NCBI GenBank assembly: GCA_035411265.1
Contig: DAONSQ010000032.1
Coordinates: 1-6,975, forward strand
Source: UBA1359 sp035411265
GTDB taxonomy: Bacteria; Patescibacteriota; Patescibacteriia; Patescibacteriales; Patescibacteriaceae
Direction of reading: 5' to 3'
DNA length: 6,975 bases
Shown here one piece after another: positions 1-5,391 of the stretch (position 1 is its first letter; each line of letters begins with the position of its first letter). The position numbers were made by a program, and so were the translations under genes. The notes beneath the pieces are model-generated. The model worked only from the letters and a program-made list of their open reading frames with translations. It was not told the origin of the DNA and searched no databases.

Positions 1-491
1 CTGGTGAGCGTTTGCGTTGGCTTAAATTTTGGCAAAATAATACCGATTGGATTGAGGGCGTTATTTCTTTGGCTAATTTCTTACCAAGCGGCACTAAGCA
101 GGCTGTAATGTCGGTGCAATCTGGCCGTCAGCCCAATCTTTCGATTGCTGCCTATAATAAGGAAAAAAAGTGCCAGTTTTACAGTGCTAGCGATCTTGGC
201 TTTATTCAGGAACAACAGCAAGTTACTTCAGGTAGTATTACTGGCTATAATAAAAGTAGATTACCGATAAATAAAGCTAGAATTAATAGAGTTTTAGGTG
301 GTTGGTCGGGTTTTGATAACAATTGGCAATTGTCTTTTGATAATCAGTCTTGGCACGATGTTGAGATTGGTCAAAATCTGGAAAGCATTGATTTGTCTAG
401 TGATCTTTGGTGGCGCTGGCAAGTTAAGCCTGGGGATGATGATTATAATTCACCTTGTCTTAAGATGGTTAATTTGTTTTTTTGGCAGTAA
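1..491 (+). CDS. C-terminal end of an unrecognised protein, probably a surface protein (5' partial)
   Basis: The reading frame is open from the first complete codon at position 3 to the TAA at 489-491, so the start lies upstream of the window. The TTG at 12-14 is more likely an internal leucine than a start. About 163 residues are visible. There is no membrane segment, and the protein is rich in Trp, Asn, Gln and Ser. The last 60 or so residues contain NNWQLSFDNQSWHDVEIG, then DLWWRWQV, then a segment ending in VNLFF. From general familiarity, this resembles beta-sandwich modules at the ends of large bacterial surface proteins, in which a W-x-x-S-x-D-x-x-x-W strand is followed by a 'LRWR' strand and a final hydrophobic strand; I cannot confirm a family. 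The next gene also encodes an exported protein, which fits a cell-surface locus. The gene ends in a T-rich stretch without a convincing terminator hairpin. Confidence 0.6.
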   Translation, partial: GERLRWLKFWQNNTDWIEGVISLANFLPSGTKQAVMSVQSGRQPNLSIAAYNKEKKCQFYSASDLGFIQEQQQVTSGSITGYNKSRLPINKARINRVLGGWSGFDNNWQLSFDNQSWHDVEIGQNLESIDLSSDLWWRWQVKPGDDDYNSPCLKMVNLFFWQ

Positions 492-497
492 ATTTTC

Positions 498-526
498 TTG
501 CTAGCCTAAACGATAAATGATATAAT
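498..526 (+). promoter_or_regulatory. Predicted sigma70-type promoter with extended -10
   Basis: TTGCTA at 498-503 (4 of 6 matches to TTGACA) is followed after exactly 17 bp by TATAAT at 521-526 (6 of 6). A TG one base upstream (518-519) makes a perfect extended -10, TGATATAAT. Transcription would be expected to begin about 7 bases later, near 533. That is inside the open frame starting at ATG 527, so the site argues for the downstream ATG at 554 as the real start of the following gene. It lies in the 35-base gap after the upstream stop codon. Confidence 0.65.
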
Positions 527-3286
527 ATGGATATTCAATCAATATCAAAAAGTATGCATAAAAGATGGCTTTTTAGTGGTCTGGCTATTTGCTTAATAAT
601 AGTTGGTTTGTTTTATTTTAAAACAGTTTCAGCTGCTTATGAATGTGAAACCGGCTTTAAGTGTATTTACGGTAATGCTAACGGTTTAAAATTTGAAGTG
701 GATGATGGTTTTCCGATTAATTTCAAGTCTAATAATATTAAATTTTATTCGCTTGATGATCGTTTATGGTTTCGCTTGAGAGGTGGAATTTTTTCTGTTT
801 TAGGATCAACTTCTTTTGATGGCGGCGCTATTGTAACTGATGGCTCTGGTAATTTTACAACTAATATTTCAACTTTAGGTATAGTTAATACGGCTAGTGG
901 GATTAGACTAAGTAATTTGGTTGGTTACAGTAATAGATTGCTAACCGTTGATAGTGTTGGTAATCTTATTACTTCAACAGCAACTGTTTATGGTGTTGTC
1001 AGTACTTCTACCTACGCTACAACGGCTGGCACGGCCAAAGCGCTTAGCTTAACTACTAACCCAACTGATTGTGCTGCCGGGCAATATGCTCGAGGTATTA
1101 CTGCTAATGGCTCTGCTGAAGGTTGTACGGCTGTACCAACAGTTCCTTCTAATAATATTACCGGTTCAGCTGCTGGTACGGCTAACTATGTACCTAAATA
1201 TACAGCTAATTACACTTTGGCTAATAGCTTGCTTTATGATAATGGCACTAATATTGGTATTGGTGATACTAGTCCCAGTGATAAATTATCTGTTAATGGG
1301 ACGATTAAAAGTAGTTATCTGAAAACTTCTAGTGTTGCCAATTGTACTAACGGTATTATTACTTCTGCTACTGGTCAGCTTGCTTGTAATAGTGCTCCGG
1401 TTATTAATGGAACCTATACTGGCGGTGGTGGTCTTCAGCCACCATCGTATATTACTAGTGGTAAAGTCAGATTTAATATGATGGCTAGTGTTCCTGGTAC
1501 CTCTGGTTATCAAGATTGGATAATGATGGATACTTACACTGGCAGTGATGTTCCTTATGTTACTATGATTGGTGTTTCTAAAGCAGCTGGTAATCCTGTT
1601 GGTTATTTAGCGGTTGGAGCTAAGGGTGGTGCCACTTGGACAAGTACCCCAATTATTACTGGTGCCAATATTAGTTCTCAGACTGTTGCTTCGGCTGGTA
1701 CAGCCACTGCTTTAGCTGCTAATCCAGCTAATTGTCCGGCCGGTCAATATCCTCTCGGTATTGCAGCTAATGGTGCAGCTGAAGGCTGTACAGCTTTGCC
1801 GAGTGTTACCGGCGATAACCTTGGTGATCATAGAGCTACTCAAAATATTGTTTTAAGGGGTTTTTGGTTGTCTAATGATGGTGGTAGTGAGGGATTGAGA
1901 GTTGATGACAGTGGTAATGTTATTTTAAGTAATCAGGCTGTCGCAACTACTGGTCCGGTTAGGGCTGATCGTTCTATAAGTCCAGGAACTGGTTTGACTG
2001 GCGGTGGTGATTTAACAGCTAATCGTACCCTGGCTTTAACTGGTCAGGCCTTAGCTTTACATAATTTAGCTACTAATGGTATTGTTGTTCGAACAGGTTC
2101 TGGTACAGTTACTGCTCGAACTATCACTCAAGGAACCGGTATTACGGTAACTAATGGTAATGGTGTTAGTGGTAATCCAACCATTGCTTTAACAAATACT
2201 CCTAACATTGGTTCTGGAACGGCTAATTATGTTACCAAGTGGACGGCTGCTAATACCTTAGCCAATAGCTCAATTTACGATAATGGCAAAATTGGTCTTG
2301 GTAACACTGGTCCGTTAGCTAGATTGCATGTTTCTTCTGGTGGGAACACATTGACTAGTTATACGGCTTTATTTGATAGTAGCGGAAGTGAGCCTGGTGC
2401 AGGCGGTGTTGTTTTTGCTCAAAATAGCACTTATGGGTTCAAGATGTATCCTGTAGGTACTTCTGGAACTAGTGGAACGCTTAATTTTAGTTATATTAAT
2501 AAAAGTAATGGAACATCTCAAAAAGATAATTTATTAGTAATAGGTGCTAATGGCAATATCGGTATTGGGACAACAAGTCCTGTGAGTAAGTTATTGGTTA
2601 ATGGAAATATAAAAACTACTGGTTCCGTAACTGCTGCAGATGAGATGCTTATAGCTGGTAATGATGTTTGTCATTCTGGCAACAATTGTAGTACTTTAAT
2701 CGACTCTACGTTATACAAAAGCTATCAGTTAGTAGCCTACAATGGAGCTTTGGCTGTCGATAGCGGCATTACTTATACTGGTACAGCAACAACTAGCCGC
2801 ACCTATCAATTTGGTGATGGTGCTAATTCTAAAATTAATGTTGGTACAGTCGACCCGCTTTATACTATCGGCGGTAAGCGTTATGCAACCTATATGGCTG
2901 GCATGACTGGTGTTAAAGAAGAAACTAGCGGCGTCCTGAGTTTGACTAAGCAATCAGCTGGACTTTTTATGGCTAAGTTTGATTTTGATGATGATCCTGA
3001 GGGTACTGATACTTGGCTTTTTGGTCACACGACCAATCTGGTTAAAAACAAAGATGTTTTTGATCAAGCCGCTTGTCTTCTGACGGCCAATTTTGCTGGT
3101 CAGACTTGGTATGAAAAAGACTGGCAAGAAAAAACGATCAGTATTTTTGCCAAGCCGGATAATAGTCGTCGTGAAAATGTTGAAGTTTCCTATCGTTTGA
3201 CTGCTCCGCGTTTTGATTATCTCAAGTGGACCAATCACAGCGAAGAACCGGCTGAGGGCTTTAATTTAGATAAGCTGTTAAAATAG
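527..3286 (+). CDS. Large secreted mosaic protein with phage-tail-fibre-like repeats
   Basis: The coordinates give the full open frame (919 residues). The true start is probably ATG 554 (910 residues), because a perfect extended -10 abuts ATG 527 and the 554 start gives a classic signal peptide: basic HKR, a hydrophobic core (LFSGLAICLIIVGLFYF), then VSA-A for cleavage near residue 36. No lipobox, LPXTG motif or C-terminal membrane anchor is visible. The mature part is Gly/Thr/Ser/Asn-rich. In order it has an N-terminal segment with C40/C46, Cys-pair module B1 (168-204), fibre module A1 (217-259), a Gly-rich link (299-302), B2 (391-425), a 'NLGDH-x-ATQN...SEGLRVDDSGNV' module (431-468), 'GTGLTGGGDLT' (487-497), A2 (564-603), A3 (674-696), a C715/C721 pair, and a distinct C-terminal domain from about 724. 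The module types are typical of phage tail fibres and of large surface proteins in many bacteria. A fibrous, probably oligomeric adhesin or surface appendage is inferred; no ligand or enzyme activity can be named. Confidence 0.8.
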   Translation: MDIQSISKSMHKRWLFSGLAICLIIVGLFYFKTVSAAYECETGFKCIYGNANGLKFEVDDGFPINFKSNNIKFYSLDDRLWFRLRGGIFSVLGSTSFDGGAIVTDGSGNFTTNISTLGIVNTASGIRLSNLVGYSNRLLTVDSVGNLITSTATVYGVVSTSTYATTAGTAKALSLTTNPTDCAAGQYARGITANGSAEGCTAVPTVPSNNITGSAAGTANYVPKYTANYTLANSLLYDNGTNIGIGDTSPSDKLSVNGTIKSSYLKTSSVANCTNGIITSATGQLACNSAPVINGTYTGGGGLQPPSYITSGKVRFNMMASVPGTSGYQDWIMMDTYTGSDVPYVTMIGVSKAAGNPVGYLAVGAKGGATWTSTPIITGANISSQTVASAGTATALAANPANCPAGQYPLGIAANGAAEGCTALPSVTGDNLGDHRATQNIVLRGFWLSNDGGSEGLRVDDSGNVILSNQAVATTGPVRADRSISPGTGLTGGGDLTANRTLALTGQALALHNLATNGIVVRTGSGTVTARTITQGTGITVTNGNGVSGNPTIALTNTPNIGSGTANYVTKWTAANTLANSSIYDNGKIGLGNTGPLARLHVSSGGNTLTSYTALFDSSGSEPGAGGVVFAQNSTYGFKMYPVGTSGTSGTLNFSYINKSNGTSQKDNLLVIGANGNIGIGTTSPVSKLLVNGNIKTTGSVTAADEMLIAGNDVCHSGNNCSTLIDSTLYKSYQLVAYNGALAVDSGITYTGTATTSRTYQFGDGANSKINVGTVDPLYTIGGKRYATYMAGMTGVKEETSGVLSLTKQSAGLFMAKFDFDDDPEGTDTWLFGHTTNLVKNKDVFDQAACLLTANFAGQTWYEKDWQEKTISIFAKPDNSRRENVEVSYRLTAPRFDYLKWTNHSEEPAEGFNLDKLLK
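1028..1138 (+). repeat. Module B, copy 1 (Cys-pair repeat) within the fibre-like gene
   Basis: Encodes residues 168-204: GTAKALS, then NPTDCAAGQYARGITANG, then SAEGCTAVP. Copy 2 at 1697-1801 matches it along its length but is two residues shorter near the start. C182 and C200 bracket the G-Q-Y-x-x-G-I-x-A-N-G core, the same 17-residue spacing as in copy 2, so they probably form a disulfide in the exported protein. The DNA has diverged at many third positions, so the duplication is not recent. Confidence 0.8.
1175..1303 (+). repeat. Module A, copy 1 (tail-fibre-type repeat)
   Basis: Encodes residues 217-259: GTANYVPKYTANYTLANS, a YDNG turn, then NIGIGDTSPSDKLSVNGT. The second half, G-I-G-x-x-x-P-x-x-K-L-x-V-N-G, is the pattern common in tail-fibre proteins. 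Copy 2 is at 2216-2335, and copy 3 (second half only) is at 2546-2614. In this copy the module directly follows module B. Confidence 0.8.
1423..1447 (+). other. Perfect 9-bp inverted repeat inside the fibre-like gene
   Basis: CGGTGGTGG at 1423-1431 pairs with CCACCATCG at 1439-1447 (eight Watson-Crick pairs and one G-T) around the 7-base loop TCTTCAG. No T-run follows, so it does not look like a terminator. It encodes the Gly-rich link and the residues just after it (GGGLQPPS), at a boundary between modules. It may form a hairpin in the mRNA or simply reflect glycine and proline codons. Confidence 0.4.
1697..1801 (+). repeat. Module B, copy 2 (Cys-pair repeat)
   Basis: Encodes residues 391-425: GTATALAANPANCPAGQYPLG, then IAANGAAEGCTALP. 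It aligns with copy 1 at 1028-1138, with C403 and C421 at the conserved 17-residue spacing. Unlike copy 1, which leads into a module A unit, this copy leads into a 'NLGDH...' fibre module, so the order of modules has been shuffled. Confidence 0.8.
1817..2038 (+). repeat. Tail-fibre-type segment: 'NLGDH-ATQN' module followed by 'GTGLTGGGDLT' motif
   Basis: Residues 431-468 (NLGDHRATQNIVLRG, a WLSNDGG turn, SEGLRVDDSGNVILS) have the layout of a module seen in phage tail fibres and in fibre-like proteins of other bacteria. Residues 485-504 (SPGTGLTGGGDLTANRTLAL) are the common beta-helix-type 'GTGLTGGG-DLT-x-N-x-T-L' signature. A related G-T-G-I-T-V-x-N-G motif with 'GNPTIAL' follows at residues 536-555. 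The matches come from pattern recognition; no profile search was possible. Confidence 0.65.
2216..2335 (+). repeat. Module A, copy 2 (tail-fibre-type repeat)
   Basis: Encodes residues 564-603: GTANYVTKWTAANTLANS, the YDNG turn, then KIGLGNTGPLARLHVS. It aligns with copy 1 residue by residue across GTANYV-x-K, TLANS and YDNG, but has lost the two residues after YDNG. Its DNA also retains short near-identical tracts with copy 1. Confidence 0.8.
2546..2614 (+). repeat. Module A, copy 3 (second half only)
   Basis: Encodes residues 674-696: ANGNIGIGTTSPVSKLLVNG, then NIK. It matches the NIGIGDTSPSDKLSVNG half of copy 1 but lacks the GTANYV/TLANS half. It is the last fibre-type unit before the C715/C721 pair and the non-repetitive C-terminal domain. 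Confidence 0.75.
3276..3284 (+). promoter_or_regulatory. Possible weak extended -10 before the AI-2E family gene
   Basis: TGTTAAAAT fits the extended -10 pattern TGnTATAAT with one mismatch and overlaps the end of the preceding gene. Transcription would begin near 3291, giving a leader of about 18 bases before ATG 3309. No TTGACA-like box lies at the right distance, and in AT-rich DNA this can arise by chance. It would allow the membrane-protein and trpS genes to be expressed without the surface-protein gene. Confidence 0.25.
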
Positions 3287-3308
3287 ATTTCTTTTCTTTT
3301 TCTCTTTT

Positions 3309-4370
3309 ATGCCGAAACTAACTGCCAGTAAAATTCCTTTACGGATTAATATCACGACCGCAACGATTGTCAAGACAATTGCTATCTTGCTACTACTGTA
3401 TTTAGGTTTCATGGTTAAAGAGGTTTTGGCTTTAACTTTTGTAGCCTTGATTTTTGCTAGTGCTTTTGATCCTTGGGTGGACTATCTACAGCGCCGCAAA
3501 TGGCCGCGGGCACTAAGCATTACTTTGATTTATTTATTGGTGCTAGGTTTAGTGGTCTCGATGATCTATGTCATGGTGCCAATCTTAATAAAAGAAGCCA
3601 CTGATTTAGCCAACAATTTTCCGCATTACTTTACTAAATTATCAGATTTCTTAACCAACATCCGCCAAGCTTTTGGCCGTTATGGTCTAGATAAGAATTT
3701 TCAAGATAATCTCAGCAATATTGCCAATACTTTATCGACTTGGACCCTGCAATTGGTCAATGCTCTTTATGGTGCGGTCAATGGCTTATTTTCGGTCTTT
3801 TTGATCATGTTCTTGACCTTTTACATGGTCGTAGAAGAAAATGCTATTAAAAAGCTAGTTTGGTCAGTTACACCAGCCCGCTATCAAGGTTATGCTATTA
3901 ATTTGGTTAGTCGAATGCAGATTCAGATTGGTTATTGGCTTCGCGGGCAGCTAATTTTATGCTTGGCAATTTTTCTTTTGACTTTTTTAGTACTATCGAT
4001 TTTAGGGGTTAAATATGCGTTACTGCTAGCTTTATTTGCGGGTATTACTGAGGCCATCCCTTATCTCGGACCAGCTTTGGGTGCTATTCCAGCGGTCCTT
4101 TTGGCGATGACTCAGTCACCACGCTTGGCGGCTGTAGTTGTAGTGATGTATTTGATTATTCAACAATTAGAAAATAATGTTTTAGTGCCGCAAATTATGA
4201 AGCGGTCAACCAATGTCAATCCGATTACTAGTATTATTGTTTTATTGATTGGCTATAAGATTGGCGGTGTGGCTGGCGCAGTTATTGCCATTCCAGTGGC
4301 GACTGCCGCTAGTGTAGCAATTAAAGATTTATTTGAATATAAGGAGAAAAAAGAATTGCAAGGTGAGTAA
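3309..4370 (+). CDS. AI-2E family (PF01594) membrane transporter
   Basis: A 353-residue multi-pass inner-membrane protein of normal length for this family. Hydrophobic segments lie near residues 19-36, 38-52, 69-93, 150-175, 216-234, 236-265, 272-285 and 305-335. That gives about eight, with a hydrophilic stretch around 95-148. Family hallmarks are clear: LRGQL (211-215), ITEAIPYLGPALGAIP (246-261), QQLENNVLVPQI (285-296) and a final GG-x-AGAVIAIPV helix. The C-terminus is short and charged. Family members differ in substrate: E. coli TqsA is linked to export of the signal AI-2, while other members act as Na+ or Li+/H+ antiporters, so no substrate is assigned. The gene begins 22 bases after the surface-protein stop, preceded by a pyrimidine tract (3290-3308) instead of a Shine-Dalgarno sequence. 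trpS follows after 20 bases, suggesting co-transcription without implying a shared function. Confidence 0.88.
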   Translation: MPKLTASKIPLRINITTATIVKTIAILLLLYLGFMVKEVLALTFVALIFASAFDPWVDYLQRRKWPRALSITLIYLLVLGLVVSMIYVMVPILIKEATDLANNFPHYFTKLSDFLTNIRQAFGRYGLDKNFQDNLSNIANTLSTWTLQLVNALYGAVNGLFSVFLIMFLTFYMVVEENAIKKLVWSVTPARYQGYAINLVSRMQIQIGYWLRGQLILCLAIFLLTFLVLSILGVKYALLLALFAGITEAIPYLGPALGAIPAVLLAMTQSPRLAAVVVVMYLIIQQLENNVLVPQIMKRSTNVNPITSIIVLLIGYKIGGVAGAVIAIPVATAASVAIKDLFEYKEKKELQGE

Positions 4371-4390
4371 TCCTGTTAATTGTCAAAATT

Positions 4391-5380
4391 ATGAAAACTA
4401 TCCTAACTGGCGATCGGCCGACTGGTCGATTACATATTGGCCATCTTTTTGGTTCACTACTTAACCGAGCTAAACTGCAACACGACTATGAAACCTATAT
4501 CATGGTGGCGGACGTGCAAGCCTTGACTGACAATTGGCAAAATCCAGCTAAGGTTAGAGATAATGTTTATGAAGTTGTTTTAGATAATCTGGCAGCTGGT
4601 GTTGATCCAGAAAAAGCGACTATTTTTATTCAGTCACAGATTCCCGAAATTGCTGAGTTAACAGTTTTCTTTTCCAACTTAGTCACTTTGGCTCGCTTGC
4701 AGCGCAATCCAACCGTTAAGACTGAGTTAGCGCAGAAAGAAGAGATTTTTAAAGGTGGCGTAACTTATGGTTTTTTAGGTTATCCGATTAGTCAAGCAGC
4801 TGACATCTTAACTTTTCAAGCTGAGGCCGTGCCAGTTGGCCAAGATCAAGAGCCGATGCTAGAGCAGGCCAGGGAAATTGCCCATAAGTTTAATGGTATT
4901 TATGGTCAGGTTTTTCCAGAGCCGCAAGCTATTCTAAGTGATTGTCCGCGCCTCAAAGGTTTGGATGGTAATGCTAAGATGGGTAAGAGTCTTGGTAACG
5001 CTATTTATATTGCCGATGAGCCAGCAATCATTGAAAAGAAAATTATGGCGGCTAAGACTGATCCGGCTAAAATTCGTAAAAACGATCCCGGTCATCCAGC
5101 GGTTTGTCCGGTTTTTGGCTATCAACAGTTATTTAGTTCAGAAAAGATTGCTGAAATTAAAAAGACTTGTCAGTCTGGTGAGTTGGGCTGTGTTGATTGT
5201 AAAAAGTGTTTAGCTCAGGCGGTTGTTAAATATCTAAAACCGATTCAAGCGCGTCGCCAGGAGTATGCCAAAGACATGAAAAAGGTTAAAGAAATAGTAG
5301 TCTTAGGTACTAAAAAAGCTCGCGAACGAGCCCAAAAGACTATGTCTGAAGTGCGTCAGAAAATGATGATTGATTATTAA
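4391..5380 (+). CDS. trpS: Tryptophanyl-tRNA synthetase with probable [4Fe-4S] cysteine motif
   Basis: A complete 329-residue class I aminoacyl-tRNA synthetase that charges tRNA-Trp with tryptophan using ATP. The ATP-binding HIGH motif is H15-I-G-H18 within TGRLHIGHLFGSL. The KMSKS loop reads K196-M-G-K-S200 and keeps the catalytic second lysine. AADIL (136-140) carries D138, the equivalent of the Asp that recognises the tryptophan indole. VPVGQDQEPMLEQARE (147-162) is the usual strongly conserved helix. TrpRS-specific features include 'GDRPTGRLHIGH' and 'MVADVQALTD' (38-47). C239, C260, C267 and C270 form C-x20-C-x6-C-x2-C, close to the C-x22-C-x6-C-x2-C iron-sulfur site of Thermotoga maritima TrpRS; C273 is an extra cysteine. 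The C-terminal helices (RRQEYAKD, GTKKARERA) are typical. Translation starts at ATG 4391 without a Shine-Dalgarno sequence at usable distance. The stop is 11 bases from the convergent pth stop. Confidence 0.96.
   Translation: MKTILTGDRPTGRLHIGHLFGSLLNRAKLQHDYETYIMVADVQALTDNWQNPAKVRDNVYEVVLDNLAAGVDPEKATIFIQSQIPEIAELTVFFSNLVTLARLQRNPTVKTELAQKEEIFKGGVTYGFLGYPISQAADILTFQAEAVPVGQDQEPMLEQAREIAHKFNGIYGQVFPEPQAILSDCPRLKGLDGNAKMGKSLGNAIYIADEPAIIEKKIMAAKTDPAKIRKNDPGHPAVCPVFGYQQLFSSEKIAEIKKTCQSGELGCVDCKKCLAQAVVKYLKPIQARRQEYAKDMKKVKEIVVLGTKKARERAQKTMSEVRQKMMIDY
5312..5333 (-). terminator. Predicted intrinsic terminator of the der-pth transcript, inside trpS
   Basis: Read on the minus strand, GCTCG (5331-5327), loop TTCG, and CGAGC (5322-5318) form a perfect 5-bp stem that two outer G-U pairs can extend (5332-5333 with 5317-5316). 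It is followed at once by a run of six T (5317-5312). It begins about 59 bases past the pth stop codon and lies within the trpS codons for KKARERA. On the plus strand the same hairpin is followed by CCAAAAGAC, not T, so it should not stop trpS transcription. Confidence 0.65.
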
Positions 5381-5391
5381 CCTAGTTGAGA

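Noticed and set aside
441..483. Terminator for the upstream partial gene (T-run at 477-483)
   Set aside because: The T-run lies before the stop codon and the preceding bases form only short, interrupted pairing.
575..650. Lipoprotein signal (C22 or C40 as lipidation site)
   Set aside because: LAIC has Ile at -1 and sits inside the hydrophobic core, and C40 follows AAYE. Neither fits a lipobox; VSA-A fits ordinary signal peptidase better.
1286..1513. Small open frames antisense to or overlapping the long genes
   Set aside because: They lie wholly within well-supported genes in other frames, have repetitive or arginine/serine-rich shadow composition, and show no start signals of their own.
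527..3286. Target gene of a diversity-generating retroelement
   Set aside because: Such targets are common in candidate-phyla genomes, but the C-terminus does not look like a C-type lectin variable region. The window has no reverse transcriptase and no template repeat.
527..3286. Prophage tail-fibre gene
   Set aside because: The protein has a signal peptide and its neighbours are housekeeping genes; no integrase, portal, terminase or other phage gene is present.
3309..4370. Naming the membrane protein as the AI-2 exporter TqsA
   Set aside because: Only the broad family is supported. No luxS or lsr gene is nearby, and family members transport different substrates.
4374..4390. Promoter just upstream of trpS (TGTTAAT / TGTCAAAAT)
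   Set aside because: Neither matches a -10 well, no -35 is present, and the second abuts the ATG. Read-through from the upstream gene is simpler.
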